Below are positions 25,342 through 33,051 of a stretch of 64,000 nt of DNA, in pieces; position 1 is the first letter of the stretch, and every line of letters begins with the position of its first letter. The notes beneath the pieces were generated by a model. It saw only the letters and a program-made list of their open reading frames with translations, did no database searches and was not told the origin of the DNA. The position numbers were made by a program, and so were the translations under genes. Source of the stretch: JAGLOK01 sp963675575 (GTDB lineage Bacteria; Bacillota; Clostridia; Christensenellales; UMGS416); contig OY776378.1 of the NCBI GenBank assembly GCA_963675575.1, forward strand, positions 1,364,001 to 1,428,000, given 5' to 3'.

Positions 25342-26286
25342 ATGATAAAGGTCGAGCACGTAACAAAACGTTTCGGTGAAAACCTTGCAGTTGATGATAT
25401 AAGCTTTGAAGTAGCAAAAGGCGAAGTCGTTGGTTTTTTGGGCAGAAACGGCGCCGGGAAAACAACGACAATGAACATCATTACAGGCTATATTTCATCT
25501 TCTGAAGGCACGGCCAGCGTTGGAGGCCATGATATTTTGGCTGAACCTTTGGAAGTAAAAAGACATATTGGGTATTTGCCCGAGCATCCGCCTCTATATT
25601 TAGACATGGTTGTGGATGAATATCTAAATTTCTGCTGCGATATCAAAAAAATTGATAAAGATAAAAGAAAAAGCCACCTAGCCGATGTATGTGACCTTAT
25701 AGGGATTGCACACATGCGCAAAAGATTGTGCAAAAACCTGTCTAAGGGGTATAGGCAGAGGGTGGGTCTGGCGCAGGCACTGATTGGAAATCCTGAGGTG
25801 TTAATTCTTGATGAACCTACTGTGGGGCTTGATCCCAGGCAGATAATCGAGATTAGAAATCTGATTAAAGACTTGGGGAAAAAACATACTGTCATACTAA
25901 GTTCACACATCTTGCATGAAGTTGCGGATGTCTGCGAACGCGTTATAATTATTGACCGCGGAAAAATAGTCGCAAAAGATACTTTGGATAATTTGGCTAG
26001 CTCGGTAAACAAAATATCAAGGCTAGCGGTGCGCATAGCTGGTGCCGATAAATCCGTTCGCAAAGCTATAGATAGTATTCCCGGTGTTTCTTTTGTGGAA
26101 GAATTGGGAGTGAGAGAGCCCGATTCAATCGATTATATATTAGAATCTGAAAAGGAAGCTGACGTACGCCGAGTTTTGTTCAACACAATGGCCAGAATGC
26201 GAAAGCCAATGCTGATGATAAGACCTATGGATGTTACACTTGAAGATATTTTCTTGCAGCTTACGACCGAAGATAGGGAGGGGTAA
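25342..26286 (+). CDS. ABC transporter ATP-binding protein (GldA/NatA-like)
   Basis: A 314-residue ATPase of an ABC-2 type exporter. Walker A GRNGAGKTT (about 38-46), signature LSKGYRQRV, Walker B VLILDEPT, then the His-switch region LSSHIL. The C-terminal 80 residues form the extra domain found in Gld- and Nat-type ATPases. The start at 25342 follows AGGAGG. It is the first of four genes (ATPase, ABC-2 permease, GldG-like, DUF4340) that together resemble the gliding-associated GldA-F-G export system, widespread outside gliding bacteria. Cargo unknown. Confidence 0.92.
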   Translation: MIKVEHVTKRFGENLAVDDISFEVAKGEVVGFLGRNGAGKTTTMNIITGYISSSEGTASVGGHDILAEPLEVKRHIGYLPEHPPLYLDMVVDEYLNFCCDIKKIDKDKRKSHLADVCDLIGIAHMRKRLCKNLSKGYRQRVGLAQALIGNPEVLILDEPTVGLDPRQIIEIRNLIKDLGKKHTVILSSHILHEVADVCERVIIIDRGKIVAKDTLDNLASSVNKISRLAVRIAGADKSVRKAIDSIPGVSFVEELGVREPDSIDYILESEKEADVRRVLFNTMARMRKPMLMIRPMDVTLEDIFLQLTTEDREG

Positions 26287-26289
26287 AAA

Positions 26290-27015
26290 ATGTTAGCAAT
26301 TTGGAAAAGAGAGGTACAAAGTTTTTTCCTTTCACCTTTAGCATATATTTTCATCGGAGCATTTATGGTCATGGCGGGAATAATGTTTGTCGCATATAAC
26401 ATAAGCCAGATGAGCGTAAGCTTCGCTTCAACTTTAAGCTCCATGACTTTTGTATTTATGCTTTTGGTTCCTATTTTAACTATGAAGCTTATATCCGAAG
26501 ACAGAAGAACTAAAACCGATCAGCTTCTTTTAACCGCGCCGCTTACGGTATTTTCAATTGTATTAGGGAAATATCTAGCAGCTGTAACAGTATTTGCCAC
26601 AACACTTGTTATTTCCTTTATTTTCCCAGGAATTCTCGCTATTTTCGGAATGCCTGCTTTCGGAGAGATAGTTGCGGGATATCTGGGTTTTTTCATGCTC
26701 GGATGCTCGCTTATCGCAGTGGGCGTATTTATTTCTTCCGTAACAGAAAATCAGGTTATTTCAGCTTTGGTCACTTTTTTTGTTTTGCTAATTATGTGGA
26801 TAGGAAATGTTGCAATTTCCGCGATACCTTTCGGCGGAGCTTTCGGCAAGTTTATTGTTAATATTTTGGAATGGTTTTTGGTATACTCAAGGCTTAGCTC
26901 CTTTTCTTTGGGGCTGTTATCGGTAACCCCAGTAATATATTTTTTTAGCTTTACATTTGTATTTTTGTTTCTGGCGGTAAGAAGCATAGAAAAAAGACGC
27001 TGGAGCGAGGGGTGA
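26290..27015 (+). CDS. ABC-2 type permease (GldF-like)
   Basis: A 241-residue integral membrane protein with six hydrophobic segments (roughly 15-38, 48-68, 92-115, 125-150, 155-175 and 212-232), the layout of an ABC-2 permease. Residues LISEDRRTKTDQLLLTAPL between segments two and three form the cytoplasmic coupling region typical of GldF/NosY relatives (shown here in part). It lies three bases after the ATPase and four before the GldG-like gene, so the three are one complex. Confidence 0.9.
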   Translation: MLAIWKREVQSFFLSPLAYIFIGAFMVMAGIMFVAYNISQMSVSFASTLSSMTFVFMLLVPILTMKLISEDRRTKTDQLLLTAPLTVFSIVLGKYLAAVTVFATTLVISFIFPGILAIFGMPAFGEIVAGYLGFFMLGCSLIAVGVFISSVTENQVISALVTFFVLLIMWIGNVAISAIPFGGAFGKFIVNILEWFLVYSRLSSFSLGLLSVTPVIYFFSFTFVFLFLAVRSIEKRRWSEG

Positions 27016-27019
27016 TAAT

Positions 27020-28492
27020 ATGAAGAAATTTTTAATTGGAGCAAGAAAATTTTTCAATAGAAAACAATTTAAATATGGCGGATACGCCATAGTAATGACA
27101 GTGGCGCTGGTTGCTGTTCTCGTTATTGTGAACTTGCTCGCTACATCTTTGGATGAGAAATTCAATTTGTCATTGGATTTAACTGAAAATAGAATTTATT
27201 CTTTAACTATGCAGACAGAACATATTCTTGAAGGCTTATCTCAAGACGTTTATATCTACACTTTATTCACCGATGATTTTGAAGATGAAACTTTTTCTGA
27301 GCTTTTGGATAAGTATAAAACTAAATCGGAATATATACATGTTGAAAATATTAATTTAGTTAAGAATCCTGGCGCAGTTAAATATTATCAAGACAACAAA
27401 GACTTTACTATTTCAATAGGCGGAGCGATTATCTCCACTAGCCCTGACACCAACAACCCATCTCAAAGCTTTAAAGTAATTGATTATTATGATTTGTACA
27501 GTTATAGTTCGGAAACTCAAAGCCTCAATCTTTTCACAGGAGAAAATGCAGTTACGGGAGCGATACAGTATGTGTTGAATCCGGACATCCCGAAAGTTTG
27601 GTTTTTGAAGGGACATAGTGACAGCAGTGATTCATGGGCAGAGCTGGCGGCGCTTCTTGAAAACGAAAACTATGACACGGGCAGTCTTTCTCTTTTGGGT
27701 GATGCTAACACAATGGAAAAAGGGGATATTTTGATTGTTTTGGCGCCGGATAAAGACCTTACAAACGATGAAAGGGAAGTTCTGATTGATTTCGCGCTTG
27801 ATGGGGGAAAAATCGTATTTATATTCAACCCTCTGACTGTGAATGATTTGCCCAATTTCATGCTGATATTATCATTTTATAACATATCCATGGAGAACGG
27901 GATTGTTCTGGAAGACGTTAATAATACTGGCGCATATCTTTATGACCAATCATACTTAGTGCCTAGTTATAACAGTCACGATATTACAAACCCGCTTATA
28001 ACGCAATCGATAGCGATGGTGTATCAGAGAGCCGGCGCAATAGCCATTGGACCCGAGCAGGTTGGTATAGAGATTGTAAATATTCTTAATAGCTCAGATG
28101 AGTCTTACCTTGAGCCCCTAACTGAAAATATGGACGGGTTTAAGGATGATGATGCCAAAACTGGACCATTTCCTCTTGCTGTAGCTGTTACCAAAGGCGC
28201 GAATGCGGAAACGGACGAAGTACAGATGGTCATAGCTTCAAGCTCTGCAGCATTTGAACAGGTAACGCAAAAACCTACAATTGGAAACTATGAATTGTTT
28301 TTGAATATGATTACATGGCTAAATCCTACGGAGGATGATTTTTATATAAGAGGGAAGTCTTTGCAGGCGTCAGTATTGTATTTTGAATCACAAGCTCAGG
28401 TGCTGTTTGTTATAATATTTGTTACGGTTATAATCCCGCTTTTGGCTTTTGCTGCGGCGCTGGTTGTATATTTGAAACGCAGACATTTATAA
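27020..28492 (+). CDS. GldG-family ABC-associated protein
   Basis: A 490-residue protein with one N-terminal membrane segment (about 22-44), a large extracytoplasmic domain and one C-terminal segment (about 458-482). The early stretch LDLTENRIYSLT is characteristic of GldG-family proteins. The domain has strand-rich blocks such as VWFLKGHSDS and GDILIVLAPDKDLT. GldG-type proteins pair with GldA and GldF, whose homologues lie directly upstream. The precise role is not known. Confidence 0.88.
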   Translation: MKKFLIGARKFFNRKQFKYGGYAIVMTVALVAVLVIVNLLATSLDEKFNLSLDLTENRIYSLTMQTEHILEGLSQDVYIYTLFTDDFEDETFSELLDKYKTKSEYIHVENINLVKNPGAVKYYQDNKDFTISIGGAIISTSPDTNNPSQSFKVIDYYDLYSYSSETQSLNLFTGENAVTGAIQYVLNPDIPKVWFLKGHSDSSDSWAELAALLENENYDTGSLSLLGDANTMEKGDILIVLAPDKDLTNDEREVLIDFALDGGKIVFIFNPLTVNDLPNFMLILSFYNISMENGIVLEDVNNTGAYLYDQSYLVPSYNSHDITNPLITQSIAMVYQRAGAIAIGPEQVGIEIVNILNSSDESYLEPLTENMDGFKDDDAKTGPFPLAVAVTKGANAETDEVQMVIASSSAAFEQVTQKPTIGNYELFLNMITWLNPTEDDFYIRGKSLQASVLYFESQAQVLFVIIFVTVIIPLLAFAAALVVYLKRRHL

Positions 28493-28504
28493 GAGGTAAA
28501 ATAA

Positions 28505-29959
28505 TTGAACAAAATGCTTAGAAATATAATAATTATGGCGGTTGTTGTAGCGTTGGCGGCTGTAGCTTTAATATTCTCACTAAAACTCGAACCGAAAAAT
28601 TCGGAAACCACCACTGAAGACATAGAGGAGACCTCACCCAAATACATAATAAGCAGTTATTCGCCAGAGGATGCACAAAAAGTCACCTTAGAAAATGATG
28701 AATCAATAACGGTCATTTTATATGACGAGGATATCCAAGCGTATTATATTGAAGGCCATGAAGACTTAGCTTTGAATCAAAACAGTGTGAAAAATATATT
28801 TGATACCGCTTCTTCTGTGGAAGCTGAGGATATAGCCACTGAAGATATGGGCAATCTGGCGGAATTTGGTCTGGATAAGCCTGTATCAAAAGTAACAGCT
28901 GAATATAAAGATGGCAAAAGCAACGTTTTTCTTTTCGGAAACAATGTTCCCGGCAGCGGTCAACACTATATGATGAAAGAGGGGGAAGATAAAGTTTTTG
29001 TAGTGGGGAACAGATATGGTAACAATGCAAAACTTAGTCTTAACGATCTTATCGAGATTGAAAGTATTGGATTTGAGTTGGAAGATTTAAGCGCTATAAA
29101 CGTTTATAAAAACGGCGAAATTTTTATGGGGTTTACAAATACGTCCAACCAAACACTGGTGGAATCTTCATCTTGGAAGCTCACACTGCCATATTACAGG
29201 AGCGTAAGCACAGCCAAAGATGATGATTTTTATGCGTTCGCGGAGGCGATATTGAGCTTGTCTCCGGATGAAGTTTTGGATGCTCTGGGAGAAAATAAAA
29301 AATATGGATTGGACAATCCTTGGGTGCAAGTTGATTTGAAGCCTGAGGAAGGAAAGACTATTTCTATATTTCTTGGAACAGAAAAAGACGGAAGATATCC
29401 GATTAAGTTTTCTGATTCTGAGATTATCTACGATATACTAGTCGATGACGCAAAGTTTTTGGATTATGAACCAATTGATGTAATCGAAAGGCTTTTGACA
29501 TTGGTCAATATAAAATATATTTCAAAAATCGAGATGTCGGGTGTGGCAGGCGACAACACACTTATTGTTGAAAACAAAGAAAAGAAAGATAATGATGGTA
29601 ATGTAATCCTTGACGGAAACGACAAACCTTTTACTGAAGCAGTCTACATTGTAGATGGAGTTGCTTTGACTGAAGAAGAACAAGAACAGGGAGCTTGGTT
29701 TTATCAGACTATTATTGGCGTAAAAATCACAAGAGAAGCTAATGAAGACTTCGTGCCAGGCGAACCAGTTGGAGCGATTAACCTTGTTCTTACCGAAGAA
29801 CCTTTTGAATATCTGATTGAGTTTTATGAATATGATGAATATTTTTATGCAGTAAAGTTTTTTGACAATGAAACTTACCTTGTCGTGAACAAAGAAGATG
29901 TTAGTGAAATTCCTGCAGGCTATGAATTGTTGCGTAACAGGGAAATGGAAAGACCTTAA
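28505..29959 (+). CDS. DUF4340-family protein, membrane anchored
   Basis: A 484-residue protein with an N-terminal membrane anchor (about 7-26) and a long outside region. Two DUF4340-like units can be seen: TASSVEAEDI with LAEFGLDKPVSKV, and later VLDALGENKKYGLDNPWVQV. These FGLD/YGLDxP patterns mark the family, which is usually encoded after GldG-type ABC genes, as here. The TTG at 28505 lies seven bases after GAGGT and is preferred over an ATG nine bases on. Confidence 0.85.
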   Translation: MNKMLRNIIIMAVVVALAAVALIFSLKLEPKNSETTTEDIEETSPKYIISSYSPEDAQKVTLENDESITVILYDEDIQAYYIEGHEDLALNQNSVKNIFDTASSVEAEDIATEDMGNLAEFGLDKPVSKVTAEYKDGKSNVFLFGNNVPGSGQHYMMKEGEDKVFVVGNRYGNNAKLSLNDLIEIESIGFELEDLSAINVYKNGEIFMGFTNTSNQTLVESSSWKLTLPYYRSVSTAKDDDFYAFAEAILSLSPDEVLDALGENKKYGLDNPWVQVDLKPEEGKTISIFLGTEKDGRYPIKFSDSEIIYDILVDDAKFLDYEPIDVIERLLTLVNIKYISKIEMSGVAGDNTLIVENKEKKDNDGNVILDGNDKPFTEAVYIVDGVALTEEEQEQGAWFYQTIIGVKITREANEDFVPGEPVGAINLVLTEEPFEYLIEFYEYDEYFYAVKFFDNETYLVVNKEDVSEIPAGYELLRNREMERP

Positions 29960-29969
29960 AATCACAAGA

Positions 29970-30010
29970 AAAAGAAGCTCACATTAGCAATCAAGAGGCT
30001 TCTTTTAGAA
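29970..30010 (+). terminator. Hairpin between the DUF4340 gene and tlpA-like gene
   Basis: AAAAGAAGCTC (29970) pairs with GAGGCTTCTTTT (ending 30006) with one bulged base and a loop of about 14 bases. The T run is short, so it may be a partial terminator. Confidence 0.5.
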
Positions 30011-30032
30011 GAAAAAAGGATATGATATTTAT

Positions 30033-30650
30033 ATGAAAAAAAAATTAATAATTACAATTTTGATTATAGCTCTATTTTTGGTTTTGGCATTTGTGCTTTT
30101 TTCTAAAGATAACCCAGAAACAGAACAAGCTGAGACCAAGGTTGAAGTGTCAATTCCACCTGAAATTGCAGCGGACATGAAAGTGGATGTGAGCGAGCTT
30201 ACATCAAGAGAACTTGATGTAATAGAAAACGCGAATGATATCGAGATGAAAGATTTCATACTACCCGACTTTGAAGGTGAAACGCATAATTTGTCCGATT
30301 ATAAAGGCCAGATTATAATATTGAATTTTTGGGCGATCGGATGCCCGCCTTGCATAAACGAGCTACCCGACTTTAATGAAGTGGCAAAAAAGGACGGTGT
30401 CGTTCTTGTCACTGTGGCTCAAAAGGGTGTTTTGGGCAATGAAAAAGAAGAAAGCTATGCGTTCATAAAAGAATTTGACACTGTTGCTTTATGGGATGAA
30501 GAGCTGGAAACCATGAGCATATATCCAAGTCAATATTATCCGCACACATATATTATTGATAGGAGTGGTATTGTACGCTTCGTTATAAATTCAGCAAGCT
30601 ATGAACTGCTTGATGAGCTAGTTTCTTTTTGTGATGAAAAGTTCAATTGA
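30033..30650 (+). CDS. TlpA-type membrane-anchored thioredoxin
   Basis: A 205-residue TlpA/ResA-like protein. The N-terminal anchor (about 5-22) has no lipobox Cys. The thioredoxin fold begins at about 70 (DFILPDFEGETHNLSDYKG) and the active site is FWAIGCPPCINELP, giving a CPPC redox pair with Gly in place of the usual Trp before the first Cys. YYPHTYIIDRSG is the cis-Pro region. It probably reduces disulfides outside the membrane, possibly for proteins of the upstream ABC system, an inference from position. The next gene overlaps its end. Confidence 0.88.
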   Translation: MKKKLIITILIIALFLVLAFVLFSKDNPETEQAETKVEVSIPPEIAADMKVDVSELTSRELDVIENANDIEMKDFILPDFEGETHNLSDYKGQIIILNFWAIGCPPCINELPDFNEVAKKDGVVLVTVAQKGVLGNEKEESYAFIKEFDTVALWDEELETMSIYPSQYYPHTYIIDRSGIVRFVINSASYELLDELVSFCDEKFN

Positions 30651-31371
30651 TTTTAAAAATGAAACCTTAGATGACCTCATGTGTGGATACAAGGTAGTTC
30701 AACCAAAGCTAGGTTTCAGGTTTTCAATTGACGCTGTGCTTCTTGCTCACTTCGCTTCGGCAAAAGAAACGGATGTCGCAGTTGATTTCTGCTCAGGGAG
30801 CGGAGTTGTTGCCTTGCTTATCATGGCGCATAAAAAGCCCAGAAAGATCTCCTGCGTTGAAATACAGCCCTCATACAGCGAACTGATAGAAAAGAGTGTA
30901 AGCTATAATGGGTTGGAGGGGAAGATAGAGCCGATTTGCGACGATATCAAAAATGCGCATGATTTTTTCGGATATGAGTCCAAAGACATTGTCACTTGCA
31001 ATCCACCGTATATGAAGCAGTATACCGGAAAACAAAGCAAAAATGAGTCAGAAAATATTGCAAAAAGAGAAGTGCGAATGACACTTGAAGATTCGATTGA
31101 GTCGGCAGCTAAGATTTTGAAAAATAAAGGCAGATTCGCGGTGATACACTTAGCTGAACGAGCGGACGAATTATTTTTCTTTATGCAAAAATATAAAACG
31201 CCGGTGAAAAGAGCGAGATTAGTGCAACCCCGCGAGAATGCAAAGCCAAGCTTGATATTGGCGGAAGGAATAAAAAACTCCTCGTTGGGAATAGAATGGC
31301 TTCCGACACTGAATATTTATGAAAACGGAGAATATTCAAAAGAGATAAGGGATATTTATGGATCTGAATAG
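30634..31371 (+). CDS. TrmN6/YabB-like SAM methyltransferase
   Basis: A 246-residue Rossmann methyltransferase resembling TrmN6 (tRNA1(Val) A37 N6-methyltransferase, YfiC). The start region has GYKVVQPKLGFRFSIDAVLLAHF, a family hallmark given here in part only: KLGFRFSIDAVLL. Motif I reads DFCSGSGVVALL, and NPPY (VTCNPPYMKQ) is the catalytic motif for adenine N6 methylation. It overlaps the previous gene by 17 bases and rsmI by 14. Either the GTG at 30631 or the ATG at 30634 starts it. The pairing with rsmI is the usual Firmicutes order. Confidence 0.88.
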   Translation: MKSSIDFKNETLDDLMCGYKVVQPKLGFRFSIDAVLLAHFASAKETDVAVDFCSGSGVVALLIMAHKKPRKISCVEIQPSYSELIEKSVSYNGLEGKIEPICDDIKNAHDFFGYESKDIVTCNPPYMKQYTGKQSKNESENIAKREVRMTLEDSIESAAKILKNKGRFAVIHLAERADELFFFMQKYKTPVKRARLVQPRENAKPSLILAEGIKNSSLGIEWLPTLNIYENGEYSKEIRDIYGSE

Positions 31372-32203
31372 CATAGAAGGAACACTTTATATAGTGGCGA
31401 CACCAATTGGAAACTTGGGTGATATTACTTTAAGAGCCTTAGAAACCTTAAAAAATGCAGATATTATAGCCGCCGAAGACACGAGGCATACAATAAAGCT
31501 TTTAAACCATTACGATATAAAGACAAAAATGATAAGTCACCATGAGCATAATGAGGAGGAAAGCGCCCAAGGCATTGTTATGCTTTTGGAGCAGGGCAAG
31601 AATATAGCATTGGTTACTGATGCGGGCATGCCGTGCATAAGCGACCCGGGTTTTAAGCTTGTTAGATTGGCTCGCGAAAAAGGGTACAAGGTCACTTGCG
31701 TTCCCGGAGCTTCGGCGGTTCCGGCGGCAATAGCTTTAAGCGGACTTGAAGCCGACAGATTTAGATTCGAGGGCTTTTTACCCAAAGGAAATACCCAAAG
31801 GAGAGATCTTTTGGAAGGAATCGCGAAAGACGGATGCGCGGTTGTTATATATGAAGCCCCTCATAGATTGTCAAAAACAATTAAAGATGTTGCGCAGGTT
31901 TTTCATGACAGAAAAATAGCTATTATAAACGATATTTCAAAGATGTATGAGAGAGTTGAAGTATATAGCGCCGATGAGATAGCTTTGGCGATTAATGATT
32001 GGAACTTAAAAGGTGAGTTTGTAATCGTTATAGAAAAAGGCGAGAAGAGACAAGACTACAATTTTTCTCAGATGACCATAATAGAGCATGTGACAGAAGT
32101 TATGAAAAAAGAAAAATTAAGCAAAATGGACGCGGTGAAAAAAGTTGCAAAGATTAGGGGATTGGCAAAGAGGGAAGTATACAGTGAAACTATTGATGTA
32201 TAG
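31358..32203 (+). CDS. rsmI: 16S rRNA (cytidine1402-2'-O)-methyltransferase
   Basis: A 281-residue RsmI of the tetrapyrrole methylase fold. The N-terminus has TLYIVATPIGNLGDITLRAL and AEDTRHTIKLLNHY, followed by VTDAGMPCISDPG and VPGASAVPAAIALSG, then FEGFLPKG. It methylates the ribose of C1402 in the 16S decoding centre, while RsmH (encoded at 39349) methylates the base of the same nucleotide. It ends the operon; the terminator beyond it reads better in the opposite direction. Confidence 0.96.
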   Translation: MDLNSIEGTLYIVATPIGNLGDITLRALETLKNADIIAAEDTRHTIKLLNHYDIKTKMISHHEHNEEESAQGIVMLLEQGKNIALVTDAGMPCISDPGFKLVRLAREKGYKVTCVPGASAVPAAIALSGLEADRFRFEGFLPKGNTQRRDLLEGIAKDGCAVVIYEAPHRLSKTIKDVAQVFHDRKIAIINDISKMYERVEVYSADEIALAINDWNLKGEFVIVIEKGEKRQDYNFSQMTIIEHVTEVMKKEKLSKMDAVKKVAKIRGLAKREVYSETIDV

Positions 32204-32205
32204 GC

Positions 32206-32233
32206 AAAATAAAAGCGCCGCATATGCGACGCT
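32206..32233 (-). terminator. Terminator of abrB (minus strand)
   Basis: The stem AGCGTCGCA/TGCGGCGCT (minus strand, one G-U pair) is followed by TTTATTTT. On the plus strand the same hairpin has a mismatch and no T run, so it serves abrB mainly. Confidence 0.7.
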
Positions 32234-32256
32234 GTAAATACAAATAATATTTATTT

Positions 32257-32502
32257 TTATACGTTTTCTTTGAGGGTGTCCAAACATTCTCTGCAAATTA
32301 GTTTGCCTCTGTAGTTTGTCACATTGGAAGCGCTGTCGCAAAAAATGCAAGCCGGCTGATATTTTTTAAATATGATATGCTCGCCTTCCACATAAATTTC
32401 GAGAGCGTCTTTGATATCAATGCCCAATGTCCTACGAAGCTCAATCGGTATTACTACGCGACCAAGTTCATCAACCTTCCTTACTATACCTGTTGATTTC
32501 AT
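32257..32502 (-). CDS. abrB: AbrB/SpoVT-family transition-state regulator
   Basis: An 81-residue swapped-hairpin DNA-binding regulator. Residues 1-50 match the AbrB domain closely (KSTGIVRKVDELGRVVIPIE begins it, with RRTLGI after). The tail CIFCDSASN...ICREC carries two CxxC pairs, a zinc knuckle usual in clostridial AbrB proteins and absent from B. subtilis AbrB. GGAGA precedes the start. It is transcribed away from metG, with its own strong promoter and terminator. Confidence 0.94.
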   Translation of the reverse strand: MKSTGIVRKVDELGRVVIPIELRRTLGIDIKDALEIYVEGEHIIFKKYQPACIFCDSASNVTNYRGKLICRECLDTLKENV

Positions 32503-32574
32503 ACAAATCTCCTACTTTCTCTTTTTTGAATTAAATTAATAATTCTTACTGTTTTAGTTTGTTATTACATACAT

Positions 32575-32603
32575 ATTCTATAACTAAAATAATGCTATGT
32601 CAA
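32575..32603 (-). promoter_or_regulatory. Promoter of abrB
   Basis: On the minus strand: TTGACA (32598-32603), 17 bases, TAGAAT (32575-32580), 73 bases before the abrB start. Confidence 0.75.
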
Positions 32604-32744
32604 TATATGTTAGTGTAAATTTATTGTTAATAACACAATTTCTGCTAAAGAAAATAAACTTTTGAAAAATAAAATTATTTGGGAAGTATATGAAATCTTA
32701 AATATGTCAGCATTATATTAACTTATCGTATTGAATCTGTCAAG

Positions 32745-32773
32745 TTGACAGAAAAAAGGCTAGGCTGTATAAT
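32745..32773 (+). promoter_or_regulatory. Promoter of the metG T-box transcript
   Basis: A perfect sigma-A promoter: TTGACA (32745-32750), 17 bases, TATAAT (32768-32773). It is divergent from the abrB promoter; the two -35 boxes lie about 140 bases apart. Confidence 0.9.
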
Positions 32774-32784
32774 TAGTTCAAAAT

Positions 32785-33028
32785 TAAACGCGTTGAAAAA
32801 GAGAGTAAATATTTATTGCGGCAAAGAGAGATGCAGTGTGGGTGGAATGCAGAGCGCATGAAATATTGAAGATGGCTTTGGAGCGGAAACGGTGATATTT
32901 AGTCGTTTACGGGTTTGACCGTTATATCAAGGCCGCGGTGATGGCCGCGGGCAGAGGTCTGTCTTCTTAGCAGACGAATTTGGGTGGTACCGCGAACTAA
33001 TCTCGTCCCAAGAGGGGTGAGTTTTTTT
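32785..33028 (+). promoter_or_regulatory. Methionine T-box leader
   Basis: A T-box riboswitch sensing uncharged tRNA(Met). The conserved T-box TGGGTGGTACCGCG is at 32981-32994. Stem I contains AGAGAGATGC (GA motif) near 32825-32834 and ends with GGAGC near 32880. The specifier is ATG at 32872-32874, the Met codon, matching the metG gene it controls. The terminator stem CTCGTCCC/GGGGTGAG (33002-33021) is followed by seven Ts. When tRNA(Met) is uncharged, pairing of its CCA end with the T-box would prevent termination. Confidence 0.95.
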
Positions 33029-33051
33029 ATATTTATTTTAGGAGAAATACT

